Below, in pieces: positions 1 to 6,110 of a stretch of 16,261 nt of DNA. A model generated the notes under the pieces. It had not been told where the DNA came from. It was given only the letters and a program-made list of their open reading frames with translations, and made no database searches. Location: the NCBI GenBank assembly GCA_964647355.1, contig CAZYGK010000068.1, positions 1-16,261 on the forward strand, read 5' to 3'. This DNA comes from SZUA-430 sp964647355. GTDB taxonomy: Bacteria > Pseudomonadota > Alphaproteobacteria > Micropepsales > Micropepsaceae. Both the position numbers and the translations under genes were made by a program. Positions within the stretch are counted from its first letter, which is position 1, and every line of letters begins with the position of its first letter.

Positions 1-51
1 CGTTCCAGAAACTATTCGCTCACCGCCAAGGGTCAATCGAACTTTCCATGA
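1..51 (+). CDS. 3' end of an unidentified upstream gene (partial)
   Basis: Frame 1 is open from the window edge and ends in TGA at 49-51, giving a 16-residue tail that reads RSRNYSLTAKGQSNFP. The stop overlaps the ATG of the next gene as ATGA. The same 4-bp overlap joins three other gene pairs in this window, which is the main reason to believe it. The tail is too short to assign to a family. It could be chance, since only 16 codons are visible. Confidence 0.45.
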   Translation, partial: RSRNYSLTAKGQSNFP

Positions 52-302
52 ACGAAGCAGCTTGGACGGCGGCGCGACAACTCGACCTCACCGGGCTCAA
101 GTGCCCGATGCCGTCGCTCATGACCGAAAAGGCGCTGCGGGGGATGGCTCAAGGGGAGCATCTCGCCGTGACGGTGACGGATGCTCTGGCGCCCCTCGAC
201 CTACGTCATCTTTGCCAGAAGGGCGGGCACGAGGTCGTGGGCGAGGCCCAAAACGACGTCGGGGCCCGACGGCTTTTGATTTGCCGCGGGCCCCGAAGCT
301 GA
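48..302 (+). CDS. TusA-family sulfurtransferase / sulfur carrier protein
   Basis: This 84-residue protein has the family signature near its N terminus: LDLTGLKCPMP at residues 12-22, with Cys19 as the expected persulfide-carrying cysteine followed by the conserved P-x-P. The length matches the usual 75-85 residues of the small cytoplasmic TusA fold. Family members accept sulfane sulfur from a cysteine desulfurase or another donor and pass it on, for example for tRNA thiolation, molybdenum cofactor work or sulfur oxidation. Which of these applies cannot be told here, because no partner gene is visible. The ATG start overlaps the stop of a probable upstream gene, which suggests translational coupling, and no strong separate Shine-Dalgarno is visible at normal spacing. 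The family call is firm; the symbol is left blank because alphaproteobacteria often carry several paralogues. Confidence 0.85.
   Translation: MNEAAWTAARQLDLTGLKCPMPSLMTEKALRGMAQGEHLAVTVTDALAPLDLRHLCQKGGHEVVGEAQNDVGARRLLICRGPRS
260..295. terminator. Strong GC hairpin in the 3' end of the TusA-family gene; possible terminator
   Basis: A perfect 9-bp inverted repeat (CGGGGCCCG at 260-268, CGGGCCCCG at 287-295) encloses a further 4-bp pairing (CGGC/GCCG at 270-273 and 283-286), with one bulged A and a 9-nt loop. On the plus strand the nearest T run (317-321) is about 20 nt away, so it is not a classical intrinsic terminator. On the minus strand a short T run (253-256 read in reverse) lies a few bases beyond the stem. 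It may end transcription of the converging micropeptide genes, or only protect an mRNA end. Confidence 0.3.
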
Positions 303-319
303 TTTGTCCGGCCGTGTTT

Positions 320-421
320 TTAGACGAAGAAGCCGGGGTTTCCGACGAACGCCATCGTGATGCCGATGTAAGCAACGAACGTGATCGCCGACCATTGGAT
401 CAATGTGGTGAGGGTTTGCAT
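320..421 (-). CDS. 33-residue single-pass membrane micropeptide (paralogue 2 of a tandem pair)
   Basis: A 34-codon open frame starts with ATG at 421 and stops with TAA at 320-322. A strong Shine-Dalgarno (AAGGAG) sits 6 nt before the ATG. The peptide begins MQTLTTLIQWSAITF and continues as one hydrophobic stretch (about residues 4-26) before a short NPGFFV tail, so one membrane helix is likely. It aligns without gaps to the gene just upstream. Identical positions are M1, T3, T5, I8, the block W10-S11-A12-I13, Y18 and A24, and most differences are conservative. The two genes are co-directional with 42 nt between them and look like a duplicated bicistronic unit. I do not recognise the family. 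The duplication with preserved motif and good ribosome binding sites argues that it is really translated. Function is unknown; a partner of a membrane complex is one possibility. Confidence 0.65.
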   Translation of the reverse strand: MQTLTTLIQWSAITFVAYIGITMAFVGNPGFFV

Positions 422-463
422 TTTATTCTCCTTGGAATTTCGGATTGGGCTTGGGATCTGGGC

Positions 464-568
464 TTAGGCGAGGCCGGCGAAGGCTTCGACCGGTAGGGCC
501 AGTGCGAGCGTCGCGTACAGGGCGACTGCGATCGCAGACCACTCGATCATGACCGTCATTGTCTTCAT
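464..568 (-). CDS. 34-residue single-pass membrane micropeptide (paralogue 1 of a tandem pair)
   Basis: A 35-codon open frame starts with ATG at 568 and stops with TAA at 464-466. AAGGAG lies 8 nt before the start codon. The peptide begins MKTMTVMIEWSAIAV and is hydrophobic through about residue 26, so one membrane helix is expected, with the short polar N terminus carrying Lys2 and Glu9. About 10 of 33 positions are identical to the next gene, including the W-S-A-I block and Tyr18. It is the first gene of the pair. It is transcribed away from the TetR regulator at 843, with a promoter-like and operator-like site 70-100 nt upstream. I know no family with this motif. The C terminus (PVEAFAGLA) could also suggest a signal-peptide-like segment, but the peptide ends there. 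Real expression is inferred, not shown. Confidence 0.65.
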   Translation of the reverse strand: MKTMTVMIEWSAIAVALYATLALALPVEAFAGLA

Positions 569-640
569 TGCCGTCTCTCCTTGTGTCTCTGCCGTGCCCT
601 CGGGTCCTGCGGGTGGGTCCGGCGCTTCGTCTCTGCTGAT

Positions 641-657
641 GGACTAGTATGTAGTCC
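641..657. promoter_or_regulatory. Inverted repeat, candidate operator of the micropeptide promoter
   Basis: GGACTA (641-646) and TAGTCC (652-657) form a perfect 6-bp inverted repeat with a 5-nt spacer. The spacer region contains the proposed -10 box of the leftward promoter, so a protein bound here would block it. The repeat differs from the palindrome in front of tetR, so the binding protein, if any, may not be this TetR. Confidence 0.35.
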
Positions 658-675
658 GTACTACTACGAATTCAA
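646..675 (-). promoter_or_regulatory. Candidate promoter for the two micropeptide genes
   Basis: Read on the minus strand, a -35-like TTGAAT (675-670) is followed after 18 nt by a -10-like CATACT (651-646). Each box matches the housekeeping consensus in 4 of 6 positions. This would give a 5' leader of about 70 nt before the ATG at 568. The local AT-rich stretch fits a promoter; the exact boxes are a guess. Confidence 0.3.
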
Positions 676-787
676 CTGCACTAGCTGCATGTCAGGTCTG
701 CCTCCCCTGCATGGCTCGTCGGCTTGTTGGTTTTCTCCTTATTTTTCAATAGATTAACTACGTTACTCTTGTAACCAGTTCTTAATC

Positions 788-816
788 TTGTTCACGAGCG
801 CGATAGGTGATAATAA
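788..816 (+). promoter_or_regulatory. Candidate promoter of the tetR-ABC operon
   Basis: TTGTTC (788-793) and TAATAA (811-816) are separated by exactly 17 nt in the only AT-rich stretch before the operon. Transcription would then start near 822-824, inside the palindrome at 812-837, leaving a leader of about 20 nt before the ATG at 843. The box matches are moderate. Confidence 0.35.
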
Positions 817-837
817 ATGACTGGTCAGTTATTTATT
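812..837. promoter_or_regulatory. Imperfect 26-bp palindrome, probable TetR operator
   Basis: The half AATAAATGACTGG (812-824) is mirrored by TCAGTTATTTATT (825-837), with only the central pair and one pair in each arm not matching (11 of 13 pairs complementary). The core ACTG-GT-CAGT is of the kind bound by TetR dimers. It covers the proposed -10 box and start point and lies directly before the regulator's ATG, which fits autorepression of the operon. Its position is also evidence against the longer GTG-initiated reading from 807, which would put the operator inside the coding region. Confidence 0.6.
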
Positions 838-842
838 TAACC

Positions 843-1484
843 ATGACGAACCCCATGCGGACGCAACGGTGGCAACGACGGAAGGACGCGCGCCCTGCGG
901 AAGTCCTCGAAGCAGCGCTCGACGTCTTCTTCGAGAAAGGCTTTGCAGCCGCACGGCTTGAGGACATCGCGGCACGCGCCGGGGTGAGCAAGGGCACGAT
1001 CTACCTCTACTTCGAGAGCAAGGACGACGTGTTCGAAGCGCTCGTACGCTCGATCCCGATGCCCAATGTCGAGCAACTGCGCGCGCTGGCGGCGGACAAG
1101 ACAATTCCGGCCGACAAGATGTTGCGGCGCGCGTTGACGTTCATGGGCGGCATCTTGCGGGACGATCGGATGATCAAGTTTCCGCGGCTCATCATCGGCG
1201 AAGGCGGGCGGTTCCCGAAACTCGCGGAGAGCTATAAGCGCGAAGTGATCTCGCGCGGTATCGCCATCATCGGTGCGATCATCGAACGCGGGATCGAGGA
1301 GGGACGCTTCCACAACGTCGATCCGCAGCATGCTGCCTTCGGCGCGATATCGCCCCTACTCTTTACCGCAATTTGGCGCACGACGTTCGAGCGGTTCGAC
1401 AGCACGCCACTGGACGCCCAAGCGTTCGTCACACAGCACATCGATACGTTCCTGCGCGGTATCACTGTTGGGAGCGAGCCATGA
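843..1484 (+). CDS. TetR/AcrR-family transcriptional regulator
   Basis: The 213-residue product has the family's N-terminal DNA-binding domain: a first helix around residues 18-33 ending FFEKGF, then a helix-turn-helix at about 38-57 with the typical LEDIAARAGVSKGTIYLYF pattern. The remaining ~150 residues are helical and would bind the inducer and form the dimer. ATG 843 is preferred; an in-frame GTG at 807 would add 12 residues read through the palindrome, and ATG 855 is also possible. No clear Shine-Dalgarno precedes 843. The gene is first in an operon and overlaps the adaptor gene by ATGA (1481-1484). By analogy with CecR of enterobacteria it probably represses its own operon and responds to a compound handled by the transporter. 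The ligand is unknown. Confidence 0.92.
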   Translation: MTNPMRTQRWQRRKDARPAEVLEAALDVFFEKGFAAARLEDIAARAGVSKGTIYLYFESKDDVFEALVRSIPMPNVEQLRALAADKTIPADKMLRRALTFMGGILRDDRMIKFPRLIIGEGGRFPKLAESYKREVISRGIAIIGAIIERGIEEGRFHNVDPQHAAFGAISPLLFTAIWRTTFERFDSTPLDAQAFVTQHIDTFLRGITVGSEP

Positions 1485-2422
1485 AGCGTTCGACCATCTT
1501 GGTAACGGCCCTTGCGTTGCTGGTCAGCGCTTGCAACGGCGAACCACCGGGGACGATCACCGGCTATGCCGAAGGCGAGTATGTGTATGTTGCAGCGCCG
1601 GAAGGCGGCTGGGTCAGCGAAGTTCTGGTCGCGCGCGGTGCGCAGGTGAAAGTGGGCGATCCGCTCTTCACGCTGGACGCGGATGCGCAGGTCGCACAGC
1701 GCGATCAGGCGGCAGCGCAGTTGCGTCAGGCGGAAGCGGTGCTTGCCAACCTCGAGAAGGGCCGGCGAAGCGATGAGATCGCGGCGCTCGAGGCGGCACT
1801 GACGCAAGCCATCGCCAATCGCACGCTGGCGGAGGCCGAGTTCAAGCGCGCGACGGATCTCAAACAGCGTGGGTTCGTATCGCAAGCTGGCCTCGATACG
1901 CGCCGCGCTCAACGCGATGCCGCGGCCATGCAGGTCAAGCAATCTCAATCCAATCTCGCGCTTGCGCGGAAAGGTGCGCGCAACGACGAGATCGCGGCGG
2001 CGCGGGCCAGCGCGGACGCGGCCAAGGCTTCGCTGTCGCGCGCCGAGTACACGCTCAGTCAGCGGCGCATTCGGGCAAAGGTTGCCGGACGCATCGAAGA
2101 TACGCTGCGCCGAGCGGGAGAGTTCGCTCCGCCCGGCGGTGCAATTATTCAGATGCTACCACCGCAGAACGTGAAGTTGCGCTTCTTTGTGCCCGAACGG
2201 GTGCGCGCGAAGCTCGCCGTCGGTGCGGTCGTGGGCGTTGCTTGCGACGCCTGTCCTACGGGCTTGAAGGGTCGCGTGACGTTCATCGCCTCCACTGCCG
2301 AATTCACACCGCCGGTGATTTACAGCGTCGGGTCGCGCGAGAAGCTCGTCTGGATGGTCGAAGCGGTGCCCGAGGGCGGTGTGCTCTTACCGGGCCAACC
2401 GATCGACGTGACGTTGCCATGA
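1481..2422 (+). CDS. HlyD/YbhG-type periplasmic adaptor lipoprotein of an ABC exporter
   Basis: The 313-residue protein starts with a lipoprotein signal: a charged N terminus, a hydrophobic core and the lipobox V-S-A-C with Cys18 as the predicted acylated residue. After it come a biotinyl-lipoyl half (about 28-66), a long alpha-helical hairpin (about 68-195) rich in Ala, Gln, Glu and Arg, the second lipoyl half (about 200-215, VAGRIEDTLRRAGE) and a beta-barrel segment. This is the membrane-fusion layout that bridges an inner-membrane transporter to the outer membrane. The hairpin contains two similar segments, GRRSDEIAA and GARNDEIAA, as is common in this adaptor group. The start at 1481 overlaps the tetR stop, and the end overlaps the ATPase start, both as ATGA. 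The reading frame is open upstream to 1373, but the lipobox fixes the true start. No outer-membrane channel gene is present nearby. Confidence 0.88.
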   Translation: MKRSTILVTALALLVSACNGEPPGTITGYAEGEYVYVAAPEGGWVSEVLVARGAQVKVGDPLFTLDADAQVAQRDQAAAQLRQAEAVLANLEKGRRSDEIAALEAALTQAIANRTLAEAEFKRATDLKQRGFVSQAGLDTRRAQRDAAAMQVKQSQSNLALARKGARNDEIAAARASADAAKASLSRAEYTLSQRRIRAKVAGRIEDTLRRAGEFAPPGGAIIQMLPPQNVKLRFFVPERVRAKLAVGAVVGVACDACPTGLKGRVTFIASTAEFTPPVIYSVGSREKLVWMVEAVPEGGVLLPGQPIDVTLP

Positions 2423-3348
2423 GCAGCCCGCTCGCGATCGACGTCAGCGAGCTGAGCAAAAGCTTCGGCGGACGAAAGGTCGTCGATAGGTTTTCGATTC
2501 AAGTACCGCGCGGACAAGTTTGGGGGTTCCTGGGCCCGAACGGCAGCGGGAAAACGACAACGATCCGGATGTTGTGCGGGCTCTTGGTGCCCGACGGCGG
2601 CAGCGGTACGTGCCTCGGCTACGACATCAAGCGCGAGGCTGCGCTTATCAAGCGCAACGTCGGTTACATGACACAGCGCTTCTCTTTCTATGAGGATCTT
2701 TCGATCCGCGAGAATTTGGACTTTGTCGCGCGCATCTACGAGATGGACGATCGCGTGCGTGTGGTCGATCAGGCGATCGAGCGGCTGGGCCTTGTCGGAC
2801 GGCAGCAGCAGCTTGCGGGCACGCTGTCCGGGGGCTGGAAGCAGCGCCTCGCGCTCGCCGCCTGCATTTTGCACAAGCCGCAACTGCTGTTGCTGGACGA
2901 GCCGACCGCCGGCGTCGACCCGCAGGCGCGGCGCGAGTTCTGGGACGAGATCCATCACTTGGCGGCACAAGGGCTCACCGTCCTCGTCTCGACGCACTAC
3001 ATGGACGAGGCCGAGCGCTGCGATCGCATCGTTTATCTGGCCTACGGTACCGTGCTTGCACGGGGAACCGTCGATGAAGTGATCGCGGCTTCGACGCTCG
3101 CGACATGGATCGTGACCGGCGAAGACGTTCGCAGCCTGGCCGTGGAACTGCAGGGGCGCGAGGGTATCGATCAAGTGTCGGTCTTCGGCGTCACACTGCA
3201 TGTGAGCGGCAAAGACGCGGCATTGCTCGAGCAGTCCATTGCACCGTTTCGCGCGCGGCCCGGCTTCGCCTGGCAGAGGTCAACTCCCAGCCTGGAAGAC
3301 GTGTTCATTCACCTGATGGCGCCGTTCCGGGCGCGGCTGACGGGGTGA
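2419..3348 (+). CDS. ABC transporter ATP-binding protein (YbhF/drug-exporter type)
   Basis: The 309-residue protein has a complete nucleotide-binding domain: Walker A GPNGSGKT (39-46), Q-loop Gln86, signature LSGGW (136-140) followed by KQR, Walker B LLLLDEP with Asp160 and Glu161, and the switch His193. The signature has Trp at its fifth position, as in many ABC-2 exporter ATPases. About 90 residues follow the core and end in a segment with SLEDVFIHLM, typical of the CcmA/ABC-2 exporter group. It is a single domain, unlike E. coli YbhF, which carries two. It would energise the permease encoded directly downstream. The ATG at 2419 overlaps the adaptor stop. The frame extends upstream to 2242, but that part is the adaptor's coding region. 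Confidence 0.95.
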   Translation: MSSPLAIDVSELSKSFGGRKVVDRFSIQVPRGQVWGFLGPNGSGKTTTIRMLCGLLVPDGGSGTCLGYDIKREAALIKRNVGYMTQRFSFYEDLSIRENLDFVARIYEMDDRVRVVDQAIERLGLVGRQQQLAGTLSGGWKQRLALAACILHKPQLLLLDEPTAGVDPQARREFWDEIHHLAAQGLTVLVSTHYMDEAERCDRIVYLAYGTVLARGTVDEVIAASTLATWIVTGEDVRSLAVELQGREGIDQVSVFGVTLHVSGKDAALLEQSIAPFRARPGFAWQRSTPSLEDVFIHLMAPFRARLTG

Positions 3349-3353
3349 GGCGC

Positions 3354-4487
3354 ATGTTCGGCATTTCACTTTCGCGGATCGGCGCCGTGTTCCTGAAGGA
3401 ACTCATTCAGATGCGCCGCGACCGGCTTACGTTCGGCATGATCATCGGCATTCCGATCGTACAGCTGGTGCTGTTCGGCTTTGCCATCAACAGCGACCCC
3501 AAGCACCTACCGACGGCCGTGAATATTCAGGATCCGAGCGTCTATTCGCGCACGCTCGTCAGAGCGCTCGAGAACTCCGGCTATTTCCACGTGACGGAGA
3601 TCATCGGAAGCGAGCGCGAGGGTACTGCCTTGCTTGCAAGCGGCGCGGTCGCGTTCGTCGTGACCGTGCCGCCGGAGTTCTCGCGCGAGCTTGCGCGGGG
3701 CGAACGTCCGCAGGTCTTGATCGAGGCGGATGCCAGCGACCCTGCAGCAGCCGCCAACGCGGTGGGCGCGGTCGCGCAGCTTCCCGCGACCGTCTTCAAC
3801 CGCGAACTGACGGGGGCGCTGTCGGCACTGCGACCGACGCCCGCACCGTTCGAGGTGATCGTGCATCGCCGGTACAATCCCGAAGGCATCTCGGCTTACA
3901 ACGTCGTGCCGGGACTGATCGGCGTGATTTTGACCATGACGATGGTGCTGATCACCGCGCTCGCCGTCACGCGCGAGGTCGAACGCGGCACGATGGAAAA
4001 TCTGCTCGCGATGCCCTTGCAGCCGTTCGAAGTGATGGCCGGCAAGATCTTGCCCTACATCTTTATGGGCTACATCCAGGTCACGGTCGTGTTGGTGGCG
4101 GCCCGGCTATTGTTCGGCGTGCCGATGCTCGGGAGCTATTTCGATCTTTCGATTGCGCTTGCGCTTTTCATAGCCGCGAACCTCTCGATCGGATTTACGA
4201 TATCGACGGTGGCCGCCAATCAGCTGCAGGCCATGCAGATGACGTTCTTCTTCTTTTTGCCGTCGATCCTGTTGTCGGGCTTCATGTTTCCGTTTCGCGG
4301 CATGCCGGAGTGGGCGCAGTGGATCGGGTCCGTACTGCCGAACACGCATTTCATGCGCATCGTGCGCGGCGTGATGCTGAAGGGCAGCCATCTCGGCGAC
4401 ATGATGGCCGACATTTGGCCGTTGATTGCGTTCATGCTCGCGGCGATGGCGATCGCGCTTTTGCGCTACCGGCGGACGCTCGATTAG
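3354..4487 (+). CDS. ABC-2 type transporter permease (YbhR/YhhJ-like)
   Basis: The 377-residue inner-membrane protein has the ABC2_membrane_3 layout: one N-terminal helix (about 27-45) after a basic, amphipathic LKELIQMRRDR segment, a large extracytoplasmic domain (about 46-180), then five helices at about 182-204, 232-255, 263-285, 297-315 and 354-371. The cytoplasmic motif REVERGTMENLLAMP (207-221) is the coupling helix signature of this family. With the ATPase and adaptor it would form an exporter, perhaps of drugs or other amphipathic compounds; the substrate is not known. Only one permease gene is present, so it probably forms a homodimer, while enterobacterial ybhGFSR has two. The ATG at 3354 has GGTGAGG just upstream. 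An in-frame GTG at 3345 that overlaps the ATPase stop is an equally reasonable start. Confidence 0.93.
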   Translation: MFGISLSRIGAVFLKELIQMRRDRLTFGMIIGIPIVQLVLFGFAINSDPKHLPTAVNIQDPSVYSRTLVRALENSGYFHVTEIIGSEREGTALLASGAVAFVVTVPPEFSRELARGERPQVLIEADASDPAAAANAVGAVAQLPATVFNRELTGALSALRPTPAPFEVIVHRRYNPEGISAYNVVPGLIGVILTMTMVLITALAVTREVERGTMENLLAMPLQPFEVMAGKILPYIFMGYIQVTVVLVAARLLFGVPMLGSYFDLSIALALFIAANLSIGFTISTVAANQLQAMQMTFFFFLPSILLSGFMFPFRGMPEWAQWIGSVLPNTHFMRIVRGVMLKGSHLGDMMADIWPLIAFMLAAMAIALLRYRRTLD

Positions 4488-4695
4488 TTGTGGAAATTAT
4501 TCCCAACCGCGGTTACCCGGCCTAAACCAGCGCGAACAGCGACATTGGCGCAATTCCTGGTCCGTTGCAGTTTGAACTAAAACACGCCTCTCATTTGAAC
4601 GGCCTTTCAGAGGGCGTTGCGCGAGGATGGGGCTCGCGTGACAGCGGGGTTTTTGGCGCCTTTGCTGCTCTCATTATCTGGGTGGTTAACGAACT

Positions 4696-5232
4696 ATGAA
4701 GTTGCAAGCTCTTCCCTCTCTGGCGGCAGCCGCGTTCGCGGTCGGTCTTTCCGGCTGTGCGGGTTTCGACGACCCGGGTCCGGTGTCGTGGCACTCCACG
4801 GACGCCCAGCCGCGCGTTCTCCGCGGCGGACCCAAGCTCCAATGCGTGCCCTATGCCCGCGACAATTCGGGGGTAGGAATTTGGGGGGATGCCTACACCT
4901 GGTGGGATAAAGCTGCAGGCCGGTTTGGCCGTTCGTCCGCGCCCGCTCAGGGCTCCGTGATGGTCATGAAGAGCTACAACAACGCCCAGCGCGGCCATGT
5001 TGCGGTCGTCCGCCGCGTCGTGAACGACCGCGAAATCGTCGTCGACCACGCAAATTGGCTGAATGGCGGGGAAATCAGCCTCGACAACCCGGTCATGGAC
5101 GTTTCCGAGGACAACGACTGGTCGGAAGTGCGGGTCTGGTACGCCCCCGGCGGCCACTATGGCGGGCGGGTCTACCAGGTTCAGGGTTTCATTTTGGGAC
5201 CTGATGGAAGCCAGCGGATGGCCGCCCGATGA
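4696..5232 (+). CDS. CHAP-domain lipoprotein, probable peptidoglycan amidase/endopeptidase (copy 1)
   Basis: The 178-residue protein has a lipoprotein signal with lipobox L-S-G-C at Cys21. A CHAP fold covers about residues 45-165. The probable catalytic cysteine is Cys50 in LQCVPYAR and the histidine is His101 in RGHVAVV. A conserved DHANW motif (117-121) may supply the polar third residue. CHAP enzymes cut peptide or amide bonds in peptidoglycan, and a lipid anchor would hold this one in the envelope facing the wall. It is strongly similar to the next gene over about 110 residues, so the two are tandem duplicates. The ATG at 4696 is preceded at about 10 nt by GGGTGG. The 208 bp before it have no convincing promoter or terminator: only a 10-bp palindrome AACCGCGGTT (4505-4514) and two direct copies of TTTGAAC (4571-4577, 4594-4600). 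Confidence 0.88.
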   Translation: MKLQALPSLAAAAFAVGLSGCAGFDDPGPVSWHSTDAQPRVLRGGPKLQCVPYARDNSGVGIWGDAYTWWDKAAGRFGRSSAPAQGSVMVMKSYNNAQRGHVAVVRRVVNDREIVVDHANWLNGGEISLDNPVMDVSEDNDWSEVRVWYAPGGHYGGRVYQVQGFILGPDGSQRMAAR

Positions 5233-5403
5233 CACCGAACTCACACACCGCTGCAAGTTCGTCGCGGTTCGTGAGGTAGATATTGTGGTCGCTCAGCGCC
5301 ATTTTGCTAGATGTTGAGCTAAAAGTTAACGGTAATCAATCATTAAGTTGACTCCCTCAGCCTAGGGCCCCAGGAACCCCGGCCCGATAGGTGCTCAAGG
5401 TCT

Positions 5404-5423
5404 GACTGGACCGCTTTCCAGTC
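5404..5423 (+). promoter_or_regulatory. Leader hairpin directly before the ribosome binding site of the second CHAP gene
   Basis: GACTGGA (5404-5410) and TCCAGTC (5417-5423) form a perfect 7-bp stem with a 6-nt loop, followed without a gap by the Shine-Dalgarno-like GAGGGAG (5424-5430). The SD lies 8 nt before TTG 5439 but directly abuts GTG 5430, which supports the TTG start. Further upstream, 5361-5374 is a 14-bp near-palindrome (CCTAGGGCCCCAGG), and TTGACT at 5348-5353 resembles a -35 box without a good partner. Confidence 0.4.
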
Positions 5424-5438
5424 GAGGGAGTGTATCGT

Positions 5439-6110
5439 TTGAAGACCAATACCACGCGTTGCCTCACGGCACTCCTGTTTGCCGGCGTTGGCTTGTCGGC
5501 TTGTCAGACAGTTCCTTCGAACTACTCGTCTTCATTTGCCGGCGGCGAAATGGAGCCTGCGAATACTTCGATCTATGACCTGCCCCTCGCCGAGGCCGAG
5601 GCCAAGCTGACCGCCATCGAGGAGAGCCTTGTTACGGCGCCGCGGGCCAAACCGGCTCCGGAGGCCCTCCTAGCCGGGGTTCAACCCCGGATCGTCGATG
5701 CGGACCTGGAATGCGTGCCGTTCGCCCGGGAGGCGTCGGGGATCGATATCCGGGGTAATGCGAACCGCTGGTGGAACCTTGCCGAGGGCAAGTACTCGCG
5801 CTCGCGGCGGCCGCAAGAAGGCGCCGTGTTCGTGATGCGCGGCTATCGCACGGCGCGCCGCGGTCACGTAGCTGTCGTCCGCCAGGTTCTGGACCCGCGG
5901 ACGATCGTCGTCGACCACGCGAATTGGGGCAATGACGGACGCATCTATCTCAGCGCGCCGATGCGCGACGAAAGCGCCAAGAACGACTGGACGAAGGTGC
6001 GCGTCTGGTACACGCCGACCAACCAATGGGGCCGCCGCCTCTACCGCGCGAAGGGTTTCATCCTGCCGACCACGGCGGTTGCCGGCAGCTTCGCCTCAGG
6101 CAGCAACTGA
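5439..6110 (+). CDS. CHAP-domain lipoprotein, probable peptidoglycan amidase/endopeptidase (copy 2)
   Basis: With the TTG start at 5439 the product has 223 residues, begins MKTNTTRCLTALLF and has a lipobox L-S-A-C at Cys22. A GTG at 5430 would add three residues. A linker of about 60 residues rich in Ala, Glu and Pro (about 30-85) separates the anchor from the CHAP domain and is absent in copy 1, so this enzyme may reach further from the membrane. The probable catalytic residues are Cys92 (ECVPFAR), His143 (RGHVAVV) and the DHANW motif at 159-163. Shared with copy 1 are SG-I-I-G-A-WW, the PMRD/PVMD segment, NDW, VRVWY and GFIL. Its last 15 bp overlap the 3' end of the hybrid kinase gene on the other strand. 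The substrate bond is inferred from the family, not shown. Confidence 0.88.
   Translation: MKTNTTRCLTALLFAGVGLSACQTVPSNYSSSFAGGEMEPANTSIYDLPLAEAEAKLTAIEESLVTAPRAKPAPEALLAGVQPRIVDADLECVPFAREASGIDIRGNANRWWNLAEGKYSRSRRPQEGAVFVMRGYRTARRGHVAVVRQVLDPRTIVVDHANWGNDGRIYLSAPMRDESAKNDWTKVRVWYTPTNQWGRRLYRAKGFILPTTAVAGSFASGSN

Noticed and set aside
4591..5256. 221-codon minus-strand open frame opposite the first CHAP gene
   Set aside because: It is an antisense shadow produced by GC-rich codons of the CHAP gene; the plus-strand frame has a lipobox and catalytic motifs, this one has nothing recognisable.
5328..5347. Two TTAA motifs before the second CHAP gene as a CtrA site
   Set aside because: The spacing between the motifs is about 13 nt, not the 7 nt of the CtrA consensus.
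5233..5438. Possible tRNA or other structured RNA between the CHAP genes
   Set aside because: No cloverleaf, anticodon arm or T-arm sequence could be found on either strand; only the small leader hairpin.
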